Below are positions 31,141 through 42,938 of a stretch of 64,000 nt of DNA, piece by piece. Below the pieces are notes generated by a model that saw nothing but the letters and a program-made list of their open reading frames with translations, was not told the DNA's origin and did not search any database. How positions within the stretch are numbered: position 1 is the first letter of the stretch; each line of letters begins with the position of its first letter. This stretch comes from Odontocerum albicorne (Eukaryota; Arthropoda; Insecta; Trichoptera; Odontoceridae), in NCBI GenBank assembly GCA_949825065.1, contig OX463846.1, positions 11,342,177-11,406,176 on the forward strand, given 5' to 3'. A program made the translations under genes and the position numbers.

Positions 31141-31505
31141 ACTCTCCTCAAATAACACAGGCATTTTTTCTGCATAATGGCACAGGTATTCGGGGGTATA
31201 AGGATACCTATGACTTCGATCATATTTATTCTTTCAAAAAGAGAAAAAACATCCTGGTGTTCTCCGATCCTCTCACTTTGACGTGTTATCGGATCCAGTG
31301 TAGCAGCGTGGCCGGTGAGTTTGCTGGTGTGCAACAGAGCTTCACTTTCCAACTGAATTAACGTTGGAATGGCAAGGGGATCCTCGACTACGAGGTCCAG
31401 CAATGAACGAATGAGAAGGTGTATAGATATTGGAGACGAAAAAAATGCATCGTTATAATAATTTCTAGATATCTGTTCTCTCTGCCTTATCTGACAGGGA
31501 AACAA
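31141..31505 (-). other. Unidentified open stretch upstream of GDAP2
   Basis: A minus-strand frame is open from 31505 through the SINE head. The part at about 31210-31430 has protein-like composition: LLDLVVEDPLAIPTLIQLES, then SERIGEHQDVFSLFERI. The family was not recognised. The plus strand is also open across much of it. It could be a retrotransposon ORF fragment in either orientation, or an upstream exon; splice sites that would join it to GDAP2 were not identified. Confidence 0.3.
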
Positions 31506-31767
31506 GGTGATAGCATAAAAATATGTATATTATGTCAAAAATATCATATACACATAAGTACAAAAATAACTCAAAATTTAATGAAAATTAGAAAAAAAAT
31601 CGTAATTTTTGTAAATTTTGCATATTTTTCTTTCAAAGCGAATATTTCGATCGGCCAAATTCATAGGTAGACTAACTTATTCAAAATGTCTTCGTGTTTT
31701 CTTAGATGAAATTAAGTGATCAGAATAAAAAAATACTTGACCAAGAATAACACAACACCAAAATGAT

Positions 31768-31875
31768 ATGTCGTTTATAGTTAAGGCATTATATGTGTGA
31801 CACTGTGGTGGTTTAAAGACATTGTAATCTGTTTGTTCTACCGGTTTCAAGGTTTTCACCTCATAATCACGGGAG
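31768..31875. repeat. Palindromic hairpin repeat, copy 3 (left half; split by mariner)
   Basis: 'tatagttaaggcatta', 'ctaccggtttcaaggttttc' and 'acctcataatcacgggag' match copies 1 and 2. The repeat resumes after the mariner at 33817 with 'aaacaagactctttg', matching 'acaaacaagtcttgtttctg' of copy 2. Confidence 0.65.
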
Positions 31876-31879
31876 TTTA

Positions 31880-33814
31880 AGGGGGTATTCTAGTCTAGAA
31901 AAAATATTTTTTTTTACATATTTTTAAAGTTTAGACCTTGAAAAGTATGTTTTCAAAAGAATATTTTAATTTTTTTATTATTTATGAAGTTTTATCTATA
32001 AATGAGGCAGAAATTACGCCGCACCGGTATGACTCAGACAATAATCTCAAAATTTTAAACAACGCGATTTTATCGAAACTACCTTTTTCAATCTGGTCGA
32101 CATAAAACCTCAAGTTCTATCAAACCGATTACCTTTAAATTTCGTATAAAACTTTAATAAATGTTTTTATATCGTTTCTACCTTGGAAAATCTAAAACTA
32201 TTTTTTTTTCGTATTTAAAAAAAAATATTTGAAAAAAGGGTAAAAAATTTTTAAAATTTTTCAGACAACCGCCATTTTACGATTTTTTTTCTTGTTGGTA
32301 CCAATTATAACGACATTTTTTTTTATTAAGAAACTGTGTATGATTTTCATTTAAATTTACAAAAGGGCTTTAATCATGTCGACCAGCACACCCCCTTTTT
32401 TACGACAAGATATAACAGCTGATAACATCTTGAATTTAAAATTAAAAAATGAGCACCAAAAGTAAAACAAAATGGTAAAGGTTATACGTCATTTGAAAGA
32501 AAATTTTCTGCTCTACAAGATATTGTGTTTACTTTTACGTTACATATATTATTTTATTTGATTACAAGCCTTCAAAATTGAATGTGAAGTAGACGAAAGT
32601 GAGCATATTCGACACCTCTTTCTGTTCGCGTTCAATAGAGGGAATAAAGCTGCTCGCGATATTTGCGAAGTGTACGGTGAAGATGCTATGAATAAAAGGA
32701 CAGCTCGTCGATGGTTTTTGAGTTTCAAAGACGTTATATTCGACCTAAAAGACATGGAACGTTCCGGACGACCAATGGACTTCGATGAGGACCTCTTAAA
32801 CCATATTATTCATGAAGATCCCCTTCAAACCGCCGTAGAATTGGCTGAGCAGATGAATTGTAGTCACATGACTGTATACCGCCATCTTAAATCAACGGGA
32901 AAAGTCCAGAAGTTGGGCTCATGGGTTCCACATGTTTTGAGTGAAAACAACAAAAATCAACGTTCGACAATTTCTACTGGTTTGCTCGCGAATCATCGAG
33001 CTACGCATGGCCACAAGCAAAGGTTCCTTTACCACATCATTACTGGTGATGACAAATTGTGCCTTTATGTGAATATGAAGAAACGAAAAGAATGGGTGAC
33101 TTATGGTCAACAAGCAACGCCCAGAGCGAAACAAGGTTTGCATCCGCGCAAGACGATGATTTGCATCTGGTGGGATTGGCAAGGCGTCATCCACTACGAG
33201 ATACTTGAACGCAATCACAGTCAACGCGGAGCTATACATTCTGCATATGCAGCGGCTCAACACTGCAATTCAACAAAAAATGGCCGGATCGGCAATATGG
33301 CGTTATTCTGCAACACGATAACGCCCGCCCTCATATCGCCAACATTACGAAAAATGCCATCCAAACGCTTGGTTGGGAAGTCCTGCCACATCCTCCATAT
33401 TCTCCAGACCTCGCGCCGTCGACTTTCCACCTTTTCCGGTCGCTTTCGAACAATTTGCGCGGCGTTTCCTTCAATAATGACGTCGAATTGCGGATATGGT
33501 TGGACGAATTCCTCGAGTCAAGACCGGATGGTTTTTATCGCACAGGCATTGAAAAATTTGTAGAACGTTGGGAAGAAGCTGTAAATAATAAAGGAGAATA
33601 CATTATTGACTAATTTGTTGTAATTTTTTTTGTTGTGTCCTCTTCTCATTTGGAAAAAAAAACGGACACAACTTAATATATGTTAACACCCAATACATTA
33701 TCAAATCATTAATAAACAAACTGTAAAAAATGCGTAGGAAAAATGTTTTTAGTTTTTTTTTATTAAGTCTTTAAAAGCGCCCAAAATTCACGCCTCTAGA
33801 GGAGAATACCCCCT
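31880..33814 (+). mobile_element. mariner-like element nested in the hairpin repeat
   Basis: Ends agggggtattct and its complement agaatacccccct-type right end, with TA on both sides (31878-31879, 33815-33816). Interior TIR bases 'tctaga' also match. At 1935 bp it is longer than a usual mariner because about 680 bp of AT-rich DNA precede the ORF. The host repeat closes precisely around it, supporting these ends. Confidence 0.8.
32565..33613 (+). pseudogene. mariner-family transposase, frameshifted
   Basis: A long open frame from about 32565 reads HIRHLFLFAFNRGNKAARD, ICEVYGEDAMNKRTARRWF (HTH), ERSGRP (linker), YHIITGDDKLCLYVN, and ICIWWDWQGVIHYEIL with the first catalytic D. Frameshifts near 33215 and 33310 move to other frames that continue with LQHDNARPHIANITKN, GWEVLPHPPYSPDLAPS and the C-terminus IEKFVERWEEA..NKGEYIID. 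The third catalytic D after LAPS reads T in the present sequence. So the copy is inactive, though most of its length remains. The spacing fits the DD34D layout. Confidence 0.82.
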
Positions 33815-33819
33815 TAAAC

Positions 33820-34439
33820 AAGACTCTTTGACTAAACAAATTACCAAAACCAAAAATGTATTTATTTGTTGTCGTTCAATGATCGATATCACTAAAAGAA
33901 GCTTCTTAAAATTTACAGAATCCATCAAACAAGTTAACTAAAACAAACCTCTTTTACGCTCGACAACATGGACAAAAAAAAACTTCCGGCAGTGGCCGAA
34001 AGAATCAGGTAGATTTCTTCTATGTGAGAAATGAAAGGATATTTCCCGTTTTATGGTACCCTGAAGGTAATCTTTCTCTTGAATAAATAGCGTCGTTTCC
34101 TTTTGGACCAGACTTGGATCTATGTATGTATATGCTATTTGTTCATTTATTTTTGCTTACCATCCGTGTGAAATTAGATAGGGCATATAATAAGTTACAA
34201 AAATATTGTAAGTTGAATGAAGATTTGATAAGAGTGATCTTTAACCAGTTGAATTGATGCAAGTAGCCTTATGATAATGTAATCTGATAAAACAGTTAGA
34301 GGAATAGAGATTATCAAAAGTAGCTAGAAAATTTAAAACAGAGGACCAGCTATGGAGTCAAAACACCTATGGTTAAAAGGTGTAACACTAGATGCAGAAC
34401 AGCTGATTAAGAAAAGAAACTGGAGAATTGTGTCACATA
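33820..34439. other. Gene-free stretch
   Basis: Remainder of the hairpin repeat to about 33835, then AT-rich DNA without a recognised feature. Confidence 0.4.
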
Positions 34440-34622
34440 ACCCTTTCGTTGTATAAAGTAGAACCTGACAGGTTTATTGTCAAGTGGTAATCTCTTTCAA
34501 TAAAAAGGTATTTAAACAACAAGCCTTAAGTGAAAACCAGATTGGCCCCCTTTCAAAAGAAAAAAGCTTGGTACCAACGGAAATCAAACCCAAACCTCTG
34601 GACTGGAAGACAGTTGTTTTAT
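34440..34622 (-). repeat. tRNA-derived SINE family 1
   Basis: Tail side 'ccctttcgttgtataaagta', body 'gtgaaaaccagattgg' and head region 'accaacggaaatcaaaccca' in minus orientation. Confidence 0.65.
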
Positions 34623-35120
34623 TTAAAAAAAACAATAGAATTTATTGTACCGTAACTAAATAAGAAGTGTTTATATTCTTTTACTATTGTAAATTAAGTT
34701 TTAGATACAAAACAAGTTAAGTCATGTTATGTTAAGTATTCGCGTGCAAGCGTCAATGTCTGAATTCAATTTTTGACTATCCTCATTCACCCAAGATAGG
34801 TATTTGCCAGTTTGACAACCGGGAAAGTTGTATAGCCGATAGATGGACGGATGGTCTAGGTAAGGAATGGTAGACAAGTTGGAGTGTGGGGCCGTCGATG
34901 GATGAATGTAGCGTCTGGGGTCTGGGCGAGGACCGATAAACACAAAACTGACTGGTACCACGAGGTGCTTGGCAGCTACCTCACCCCAGACGGGGCATAG
35001 TCCCGCAGGGGACTAATTATGACACCCACAGTCACGGACCCATAGGCTAAAGGTCGACTCCAGCGCAAACTCGTGACGCCCGAAGAAATATTTAATGCAA
35101 ATAACACCGTTTAATTTATC
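34623..35120. other. Unclassified stretch with a moderately GC-rich block
   Basis: 34790-35080 has higher GC and one 79-aa minus ORF (34722-34961) without recognised relatives. A block 'cttggcagctacctcacccc' at 34971 may belong to an unclassified repeat. Confidence 0.3.
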
Positions 35121-35260
35121 TAAAAGCACAGTTGAAGGTAGATTTCCATAGAAATACTATCTATTGCAGTGGGTCTCATGTCGTAACTTTCGGAAAAATT
35201 CACTGCACTTTTTTCGATCATGGCCAGAAGACTTCGAAACTATCCTCCATTAAAAAAAGT
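35121..35260 (+). repeat. Dispersed repeat with copies at 44985-45085 and 60400-60530
   Basis: Blocks 'ggtctcatgtcg.aa', 'cacttttttcgatcatg' and 'gaaactatcctcc.ttaaaa' recur in all three. No coding frame. Class unknown. Confidence 0.45.
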
Positions 35261-35699
35261 ATATATTTATTTATTCATTACCTGCGTATAATGAAATGTT
35301 ACATGTGGGTTAATTATATGACGACAGTTCCGTGCCTATTCAGTTGCTTTAAAACTGAAGGCTCGATTAATGACAATAGTTACTCACGACCACGCTTGTT
35401 TACTTGAACCACCAGTTTTGACATTTATTTATTACATAACACAGCAAAAATTAAAAATCAAAAGATAACGTATAAATATTCTTCAAAAAACCTTGCAAAT
35501 TAGGATACAAATATATTTTAAGATATGATACCAATGCCAGAATAAAATACCAATGCCAGAATAAAAGTATTCAACAATACAATACTTAGAAAATATAACT
35601 CTACCTCTAGAGTATATTACAGGTGAAATTAAAAAAAATACTTTGGTTAAAATACAACGTAATAACATCCCCTTGTCAAGACCTTAGATCTAGTAAATG

Positions 35700-36060
35700 T
35701 TGGAGAAGGACCATTTAAACTTAACAAAATCTGCATTAAAAACATCCACTAAACCAGGCATGGATTTATCTAGTTGTAGTATTGATAATTTACACGATTG
35801 ATAATTTACAACGCGCAAATGTAGTTGCTAAACTAATTTCTATTGGAACATTTGAATTGTAAAACAATCCGTGTGTAAATTTCTATTGGAACATTTGAAT
35901 TGTAAAACAATCCGTGTGTTTCTAGCAGGAGTATGAAAACCAATTTAGGTTGAACTCAAACATGTATTATGACCTAACTGTCTTTTAAGTGTTTGCTATG
36001 ACAGAACGCATTTTTTAGGCATCCGGAGACAGCAGTGGCTTTATTAACTTGGTCTTTAAT
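35700..36060 (+). repeat. Dispersed repeat (partner of 6050-6440) with 43-bp tandem duplication
   Basis: 'aaatttctattggaacattt' plus 'gaattgtaaaacaatccgtgtgt' occurs twice in a row at about 35835-35920. The inverted relative at 6050-6440 has it once. Confidence 0.5.
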
Positions 36061-37127
36061 TTCCATGAGAGGATAATAAATTGTAGCTGTAACTTATTTA
36101 TGGTATTTTATTACCAAACGAACTAACGCCTCCATTATCAAAGAAAGATTGTCGACAACATGCCTTTGACGAGTCCTCCGATTCTTTGGGCATATTACTC
36201 GTGCCCAAGGAGACAGTTTTTAGAGGTTTAAGGTAACTGGAAGCGTGGAAGTACGACGCGCAAGAGGAAGAGTCTCGATGCGTTGGAATAGCTGCTCATC
36301 GAACCGCGGAGTGCAGAAATGAGAGGAGTTGTCAGAGGTAATCATGAGAGTCATGATACTAAAAAAATTATGAGTTCCGAGAGCCACATAAATACAGATT
36401 TTTTTATTAAATTCCGTAGAAATGTTAACTACACATTATAAAAAAACGGGTTATGTAAAAAAATAAAATAATTATGCTTAATACGATGAATGTATCTCAT
36501 TGTGAATTGTGCGAGTTTTACGTCAATGCAATTATTTTTGAACGATGAATCAAAATTAAATGCTCATTAAATACAAATTAGTCTATTGGACAGATAGCTT
36601 GCCTTGTGCAACGGCACACACGACATGACTCAAATAGAGCGGCCACAAAGCGTATTCTATAGAAAATAGGTTTCGAGTTTGGATGATTGATCACGCTTAA
36701 CTGATTGTTACCATTTCATAGGGATGACATTTTCTGTATCAAAACTTTGCTATTTATGTTTATTAAACATATGCAAACGCGGAAAATTATCCCTTCCTAT
36801 CTTACATTCAACCTATTTTTGTTATTTATAATATTTTTAATCTGTCAATAATAATGGATTCGATTACCGAGTTAAGAGCAACCTTAAGGTGAGTCTGCTC
36901 TCTAAACGGCGGTATATGTATTGTTGTCTATTATTATTATAAAAATTGAGAAATTTACCAAAAAGAACCTTTTTTTTTTAAAAAAAAAAAGCAGCATTGT
37001 AGTATCGCTAAGCAGCGCTAAAGGCGTCTTCCGTAACCGTATTTGTAAGACGTCTTTCTTGCACCTGGGGATTTCAGACACGATTTAAGATCACACAAAA
37101 AAATAAAACCTATCTCTGGTTTAAGAG
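36061..37127. other. Gene-free stretch with a LINE 3' UTR end
   Basis: 36820-36950 resembles the (att)n-tailed LINE ends ('taataatggattcgattacc', 'gtgagtctgctctctaaacg'). Otherwise AT-rich with no recognised feature. Confidence 0.4.
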
Positions 37128-37445
37128 TTGTATCGCATTATCCTTTCGTTGTGCACAGTATATTCTAGCAGGTTTATTGCTATGAGAATCTCATAAGACC
37201 AACCAGAAAGATGTTGAAAAAGCATGAACTTAAAACAATATAAATACCCTTTTTAAAAAAAATCTGTGCACAACGGAATTGAAGAAAAGTATCTTACTTG
37301 ACCGAGAGTTTGTCAGGTTACAATACTTGCAGACATGCTAGACGCTTGCGAGTATTATTGCCTCTCCACGCGCTATAGTAGTTCCGTCACCTACGATGAC
37401 AAACAGTGAGTGACGTGCTAAATCCAGTAGCTCTAAGCCACATGC
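37128..37445 (-). repeat. SINE family 1, followed by the composite second domain
   Basis: 'ccaaccagaaagatgttg' and 'gcaggtttattgctatgaga' identify the body; 37320-37445 is the reverse complement of the second domain seen at 13160 and 20130 (gcgagtattattgcc..., ...tagctctaagcc). Confidence 0.5.
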
Positions 37446-37734
37446 TCGACTACTGCTGCCGAAGATAATGTTATACCTCAGTCACGATCTTGGACACATC
37501 CATATCACCAGCTCAGATAGATTGCGAGATACCATATGATTGAATACAAAATAGAGTACCGCGGTTTGTGTTCTAATGAATAGTAGACAAATTATTATAG
37601 ACATTTAGTTTTTTAACCCTGTCGAAAAAATCCCAATCGATTTTTTTTTATTTATGAACATAACTAGACAATGTACCATTGAATTACAAAAGTTTACGGC
37701 CTAAACCAGTTAGAGCATATAAGATATATACATT

Positions 37735-38330
37735 TTTTCTTTTTCTTCTTCCTGGCACTGCCCAACTCATTGCCTAGGTAGGCTGTTGGGGTCGAGGAAG
37801 ATCCACAGACATTGCCTGATTTACAGTATGTTATGGTCTGGTGGTCTCTATCTTATGTGCCCGTACCATCACAGCTGTCGCTCTTCCCGCTTACTATTTA
37901 TGTCAGTGACTCCCAGGCTACCACGAATGCGTGAGCTCTTAATTTTATATTTCAGTGATACTCCTGCCGACCACCTAAGCATTCGCATTTCTGCTGTTTC
38001 AAGTTGCCTAGAGTAGGAGCTGTACATAGTCCAGCATTCTGAGCCATACATAATTGCGGATCCAACGATAGTCTGGTATACCTTTCCTTTCAATTTTTTA
38101 GGCATTTTTGGGTCACACAAGACTCCTGTTACCGATATGAATTTCATCCATCCTACACTTATTCTATGGTCAACATCCGCGGTGCACCCCCCATCTTTGT
38201 GAATGAGTGAGCCCAGATACTTAAATGGGTCACAGCCGGCTAATATTTCCCCATCCAGTTGCATTGAAGGAGTTGTGGCATTTGGATCTTCAAATGGCAG
38301 GGACAGATATTCTGTCTTTTATAACATATA
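37735..38330 (-). pseudogene. RTE-type LINE ORF2 C-terminal fragment
   Basis: The minus frame from about 38320 reads LSLPFEDPNATTPSMQLDG, CDPFKYLGSLIHKDGG, DVDHRISVGWMKF, VLCDPKMPKKLKGKVYQT, SAIMYGSECWTM and AEMRMLRWSAGVSLK. It then closes near LRWYGHI in a shifted frame, with an A/G-rich tail near 37735. The blocks FKYLGS.i..DG, vLcD...P..lKgk.Y and MLRWmcGv are diagnostic of RTE-like reverse transcriptases. About 131 codons are uninterrupted, so the copy is relatively young, but it is 5'-truncated before the RT core. Confidence 0.8.
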
Positions 38331-38405
38331 TCATACATATAACATATATCATACATGATCAAACTGGTTCATCAGGTTCTTAACGTTGTTATCGTCGGGA
38401 TCTTA
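38331..38405. repeat. Short tandem duplications
   Basis: 'ataacatatatcatac' occurs twice near 38321-38356, and 'gatcttaacgttgtt'-type blocks repeat just after. Confidence 0.5.
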
Positions 38406-38409
38406 ACGT

Positions 38410-38640
38410 TGTTTAATTTACGCCACACTTTTCCCATTTTTTTAAAGAAACTTGATAATTACGAGATAATCGTCTATTAAATATTTCGGAATGTAACGAA
38501 ACAAAACGTCTATCAGCTGTAGTTGACATACTACTGAGGGTAGAAGTATCAAAGTGTAATGTAATGCCTGACCATGCGATAGACGCGGTCGGCATAGTGT
38601 CTGTCTATATACGCTCTAACTTATTTAGGACAAAAACGTT
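38410..38640 (-). repeat. mariner-5'-end-like dispersed repeat, copy 1
   Basis: Minus reading of the 46.7-48 kb family: 'taaagaaacttgataattac', 'gaatgtaacgaaacaaaacg', 'gcctgaccatgcgatagacg'. See 46690-47160. Confidence 0.5.
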
Positions 38641-39729
38641 TGGACCTCAGTGATAGCTCATTAAAAATACGAAAAAAGATACTTACATGTTTAATTGAAT
38701 AAAACGTATATTTGTATCTTTAATGTTTGTACTAAAAACAATTTCGCGTTGAAACGGTCTCGCGACAAAACCTCCGCGATGAATCGACCGCAACGACTTG
38801 TCCTACTCTTGTATGAGATCAGCGGTGGAAACGTCGCTCTGTTTGCAGATTAAACGTTAAATAGCGCACTATTACAACAGCACTTAAAAAGTTAATGTTC
38901 AAAATAATTGTTCTCATTCGGCAAGAATAAAGCAGGAAATTCCACCCAGCTTGATCCAATTACCCAAATCGAGTGGTTATTTAATATGTCGTGTCGATTG
39001 ACCAGACATGTACTACGCACGTATATATTATATGTGTAATATTTAAATAGACTCGGCCCTGAGTAAGGCTGGTTCAGATGATGAATTTTTCATTTTATGT
39101 CACGTAAATTAAATTAACGAAGAATAATGTTACATAATATATTTTTTTATGATTACACTCATCGTATGTTGTCATGACAGCATCAAAACTCCCATGATAG
39201 CGTCTGACGACTCCTTTCCATCTATCTCTGCACTCCGCGATTCAAAGGGCAGTTGTTAAGGGCAGTCCTGTTGCGTCTGTTATATCGGAATTCGGGAGTT
39301 TGATGGTGATGATGGAAAATAGCCACTTTCTTCAGCATTTTATTAGATGACGATTACAATGATATCATGTTAGTATATCATGGAGATAATTTCAATAGGA
39401 AAAGTGCTATAGTGACCTCGTTCCTCGCCCAGAAACATGTATCTAGTTAATTTAAGCCTTATGGACCCTTAATATACTCATTTTGGTGAAAGAGATATCT
39501 CCACATCTTTCCAATTGAGAGTGTAGGAGCAGGAGCAAAGGGTAAATGTGGTCAGATAATATATATTTCGTTTTAGATAAATAGACGGAAAGTACTTTTC
39601 TAGCGCGTCATTTATCTGGAGGGGATAAGAAGCGAGTCCATTAATAAATTAAGACAGTGATAAAATATTCAGTATAAAGAAATGTCTGGTGATAAGACAG
39701 GTGACCCTTAAGTTCATTTTATGGACTGA
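38641..39729. other. Gene-free stretch
   Basis: No exon, RNA gene or classified repeat recognised. Confidence 0.4.
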
Positions 39730-39990
39730 AAAGTAAAATATGTGTCTATCACATAACATGTCTTTCACTTGGTCAGTCCAACGCATTGGACTCTTCCTGT
39801 TGTGCGTTGTCCTTCCACGTTCCAGTAACCACAAGCCTCTCCAAGGTGTCTCCTTGGCCACGAGAAATGTGACCAAAGGATCGGAGGACTCGTCGAAGGC
39901 ATACTGTCGACAATCTATCGGTGAGTTTCAGTTATTAAAGAATCCTTCGCCACGTTTCATCACACTCTCCAAGTCCAGGTCTCCGCGCCA
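39730..39990 (-). pseudogene. LINE C-terminal fragment (RRVLRSFGHISR)
   Basis: Minus frames give RRVLRSFGHISRGQGDTLER, LVVTGTWKDNAQQEE and, in a shifted frame, SPMRWTDQVKDML. Pattern 'r.LrffGHi.Rr...LE.lvvtGki.gkR.rGR.p.RWtDqik' is an RTE/other LINE tail. Decayed. Confidence 0.6.
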
Positions 39991-40641
39991 TGCATAAATA
40001 TTACAAAGACGAGATACTTAATTTGGCGCATTTTCGCCGTGATGGTGATGATTCTACTCTTCCATATCTTTTCCAGTTTTTAAATCGCATTTTTTGCTAT
40101 TTCAGTTCTTCTTTTCACCTCAGCCTCGCATTTTTGATAATACTGGAGCTTAAGTACCATGAATAAAGTTGATAACCACTTAAAGACATTATTTGGTAGC
40201 AATTTGTTACTGCGGTTAGTTATCAATAACTTGGCTTTTGACCTAAAATTAGTAAAAAAAATATGACGTGTTTGCCATTATTGTTCTTTAGAAAATGATT
40301 GACAAAAATATATGGTACACACATACCAACCCAAATCTGATAGTAATAGAGCCAGATATGCCAGAATATAAACTGTCTGAGTTCAGACTCTCAGAAATAT
40401 CCTCCTTAATGAGGTGATGGAGAGCAAAATATAGCATGGTGGACAGCGCAAGATATGTTAGGATATACTACATGACACACTAAACAACCTAAATGCTCAG
40501 TACAGCTGAGAGCAAACCGCAGAACATCGAGCTTAATGGCGTAAAAATGTTGCTAGTTATCACGGACTTATTAGAGAAAGAAGATGAAAACAAGTTGCAT
40601 GTATTGAAACTCCTTGCCTTATATACAATAGGATATGCCTT

Positions 40642-40812
40642 TCACAAATCGGCATATGACAGTTGATGACACTGGAGGTGACTATGCTAAGATACATAGT
40701 CATTTCCGTTGGTACAAACAAGTTTCATAAATTGGCATGTGACAGTCGTTGATACTATTAGAGATAACTAACATATGTCATTAACATAATCATTTCCGGC
40801 AGCATCAACAAG
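40642..40812. repeat. Imperfect two-copy tandem duplication, about 86-bp unit
   Basis: 'aaatcggcatatgacagttg...catttccgttggtacaaacaagt' is followed by a diverged second copy ending 'catttccggcagcatcaacaagt'. Confidence 0.55.
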
Positions 40813-41619
40813 TAGGAAAAGGGAGGGAACTTTGTATTGTGTCTTTCATTCCACTTCATAGACGAGTGATCCATGCGTTCCTGATTATTTTGTACCAACT
40901 GTTTTTCTCTTTTCACGGTATAACCGGTAAGAAATCGAGGTTTGTAGGCAAACATAAAAATACTCTTTAAAAGTTGATAAAAAGATAACTTCGTACATTT
41001 TTGGACCCAGGCCTCTGTCAAGAATCGACTACACCTTAAAAGTATCAATAGTATTTTTGTCTTTACTTTATCAACAATGTTGTTTTTTTCCCCCTGATAA
41101 TAATCGCAATTTATTATTGTGTCAAGTTTTGTAAATGCTTGAACAGTATATTTTGATTATTTTTTTCAAATCGAAAATTTTGGATGTGAACTGTTCTTAG
41201 GAAGACCGTCTTACAGGTCTGATGATTGAATTAGACGGTTTTACGTAAAGCTTCCATCACATTGACGCAAATGGCGGGTTCTGTCGTGACTCATGAAACG
41301 CTTCACAATTTATTATATTGCGTTGTATCGGGTATCGTGCATTCCGATATAGGATGGTACATTTAACGATTATAATATACAAATATAGAATATAACTGGC
41401 GGAGCAAAGCGGTTATATTATTTAAGGCTAATAGACATAATTACCAACAAAACCCACCTATACATGAAATGCATCTTTTGGGAAATAAGTTTTCTGATAT
41501 TGCCGATATATCTTTATCACATAGTTTGTTGAGCTATAAAGGACTGATTGCAGAATTTATAAAGTGTTGAATTTAAATTATACTATTCTTTCTACATGAA
41601 TGTAGAGTGATACTCGGTG
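40813..41619. other. Gene-free stretch
   Basis: A 96-aa minus ORF (40758-41048) has no recognised relatives. Nothing else was seen. Confidence 0.4.
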
Positions 41620-41850
41620 TGGTGAGGTGCAGGCAGCTGACTCGAGATTGTCCCGCATCGTATACTCAACTGTGTATAATGTAATTTTTTTATATTTTTG
41701 AAATCATTTTGACTTATGCACTTGTTTAATTATGTATTATTTTCATTGTTTTGTGTGCTGATGTATTTTTATTTGGTTTTGTTAAAATGTTTATTTTTTA
41801 GATATCTTTTATTTCTAATAAAACACTCACTATATTTCCTTTTAAATTTT
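41620..41850 (+). repeat. Dispersed repeat, copy 2 (partner of 2351-2560)
   Basis: 'gatactcggtgtggtgaggtg', AT-rich middle, 'aaaacactcacta', parallel to 2351-2560. Confidence 0.4.
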
Positions 41851-42524
41851 TTTAAGTACTGTTGAAAAATAAATAAATAGTAAAAAAAGAAAACACATTG
41901 CCAAATTTAGAACTAATGCGCAATATTTTCGAAAACACTAGAAACATTCGCTATGGATTGGTTCAAATCTCAAACAAATTAGCTTATGAAATTCTGTCAC
42001 ATTTATTCTACAACCTATACGAGTATAACATACTCGTATAGTGTCGCTCGTGTCGTGGATTCGAAATACACGTATAACATATTATACAACGGTTTTCTAA
42101 AAATGTTACTGTTTTTTTTATATGTTAGAATTTGTTTATAAATTGATTGTTAAGATTTGTGATGCATACATGCAGTATGCGAGGACAAACGGAGCGGGCG
42201 TGTGCGCGTATGTGCGCGCCTGGTAACTTCGCCATCAACAGAGCTCAGACTAATTCCACTTTATCTGTTATTCATACTCTAATGAATATAATTGTAATAC
42301 CTTTAAAAGTATTCAGCTTTCTTTTGAGAATTCTCTACGCCACAGTCTACAATAAGATTTGAATATATTTCAATTCCATTTCTACAATAATGTTTATCTA
42401 ATGACTGTAAATTGTACATTTCATAAAATGTACTTAACAAGTGATGTTTGATTACCGTTTAAGTAGTTGCATGCTGTATTCCAATTTCATCAATCACATG
42501 TTGGCAGTAAATACTGTTAACAAA

Positions 42525-42570
42525 CAATTCTCTCTCCTAACACGTGAGCACACCTCTCTCCTAACACGTG
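42525..42570. repeat. Short tandem duplication
   Basis: 'ctctctcctaacacgtga' occurs twice, 25 bp apart. Confidence 0.7.
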
Positions 42571-42702
42571 AAACACTTAACGTGCACACGGAAGGAATTT
42601 AATCATTGCGTTGCAGAAAACTTCTTAATAGGGTAGTATTTGAGACGTTTCCAAAATAGGTTTTTCTTTTCGAGCAAAAATTGAATGTCTAAGATGGGTC
42701 AA

Positions 42703-42744
42703 CAGATTGAAAATCACATAGTATTATATGTGATTTTCAATCTG
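42703..42744. repeat. Perfect 18-bp stem palindrome with 6-nt loop
   Basis: cagattgaaaatcacata, loop gtatta, then the exact complement. Too short for a normal microRNA precursor. Confidence 0.85.
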
Positions 42745-42781
42745 ATGACCTTCGTGCCTAATAGGGGCTTCTTTTCATCCC

Positions 42782-42938
42782 GTAGGTTTCGGTTTAATAC
42801 ACAAAAAAATGGTCCCATCCTGGTTTTCTGAAAAATACATTTTTTTTATGTTTCTGGTTGGTTGGAATAAATGGTATATTACAATAATCCATTCAAGTTG
42901 TACTATGAACAACGTTAGTGTAATACAATACAGTAAAA
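42782..42938 (+). repeat. SINE family 1, 5'-truncated
   Basis: 'tttctggttggttggaataa' body and 'gtgtaatacaatacagta' tail; the tRNA-like head is mostly lost. Confidence 0.6.

Noticed and set aside
42703..42744. microRNA precursor
   Set aside because: Stem of 18 bp with a 6-nt loop is too short for a canonical precursor and the palindrome is perfect, unlike most animal pre-miRNAs.
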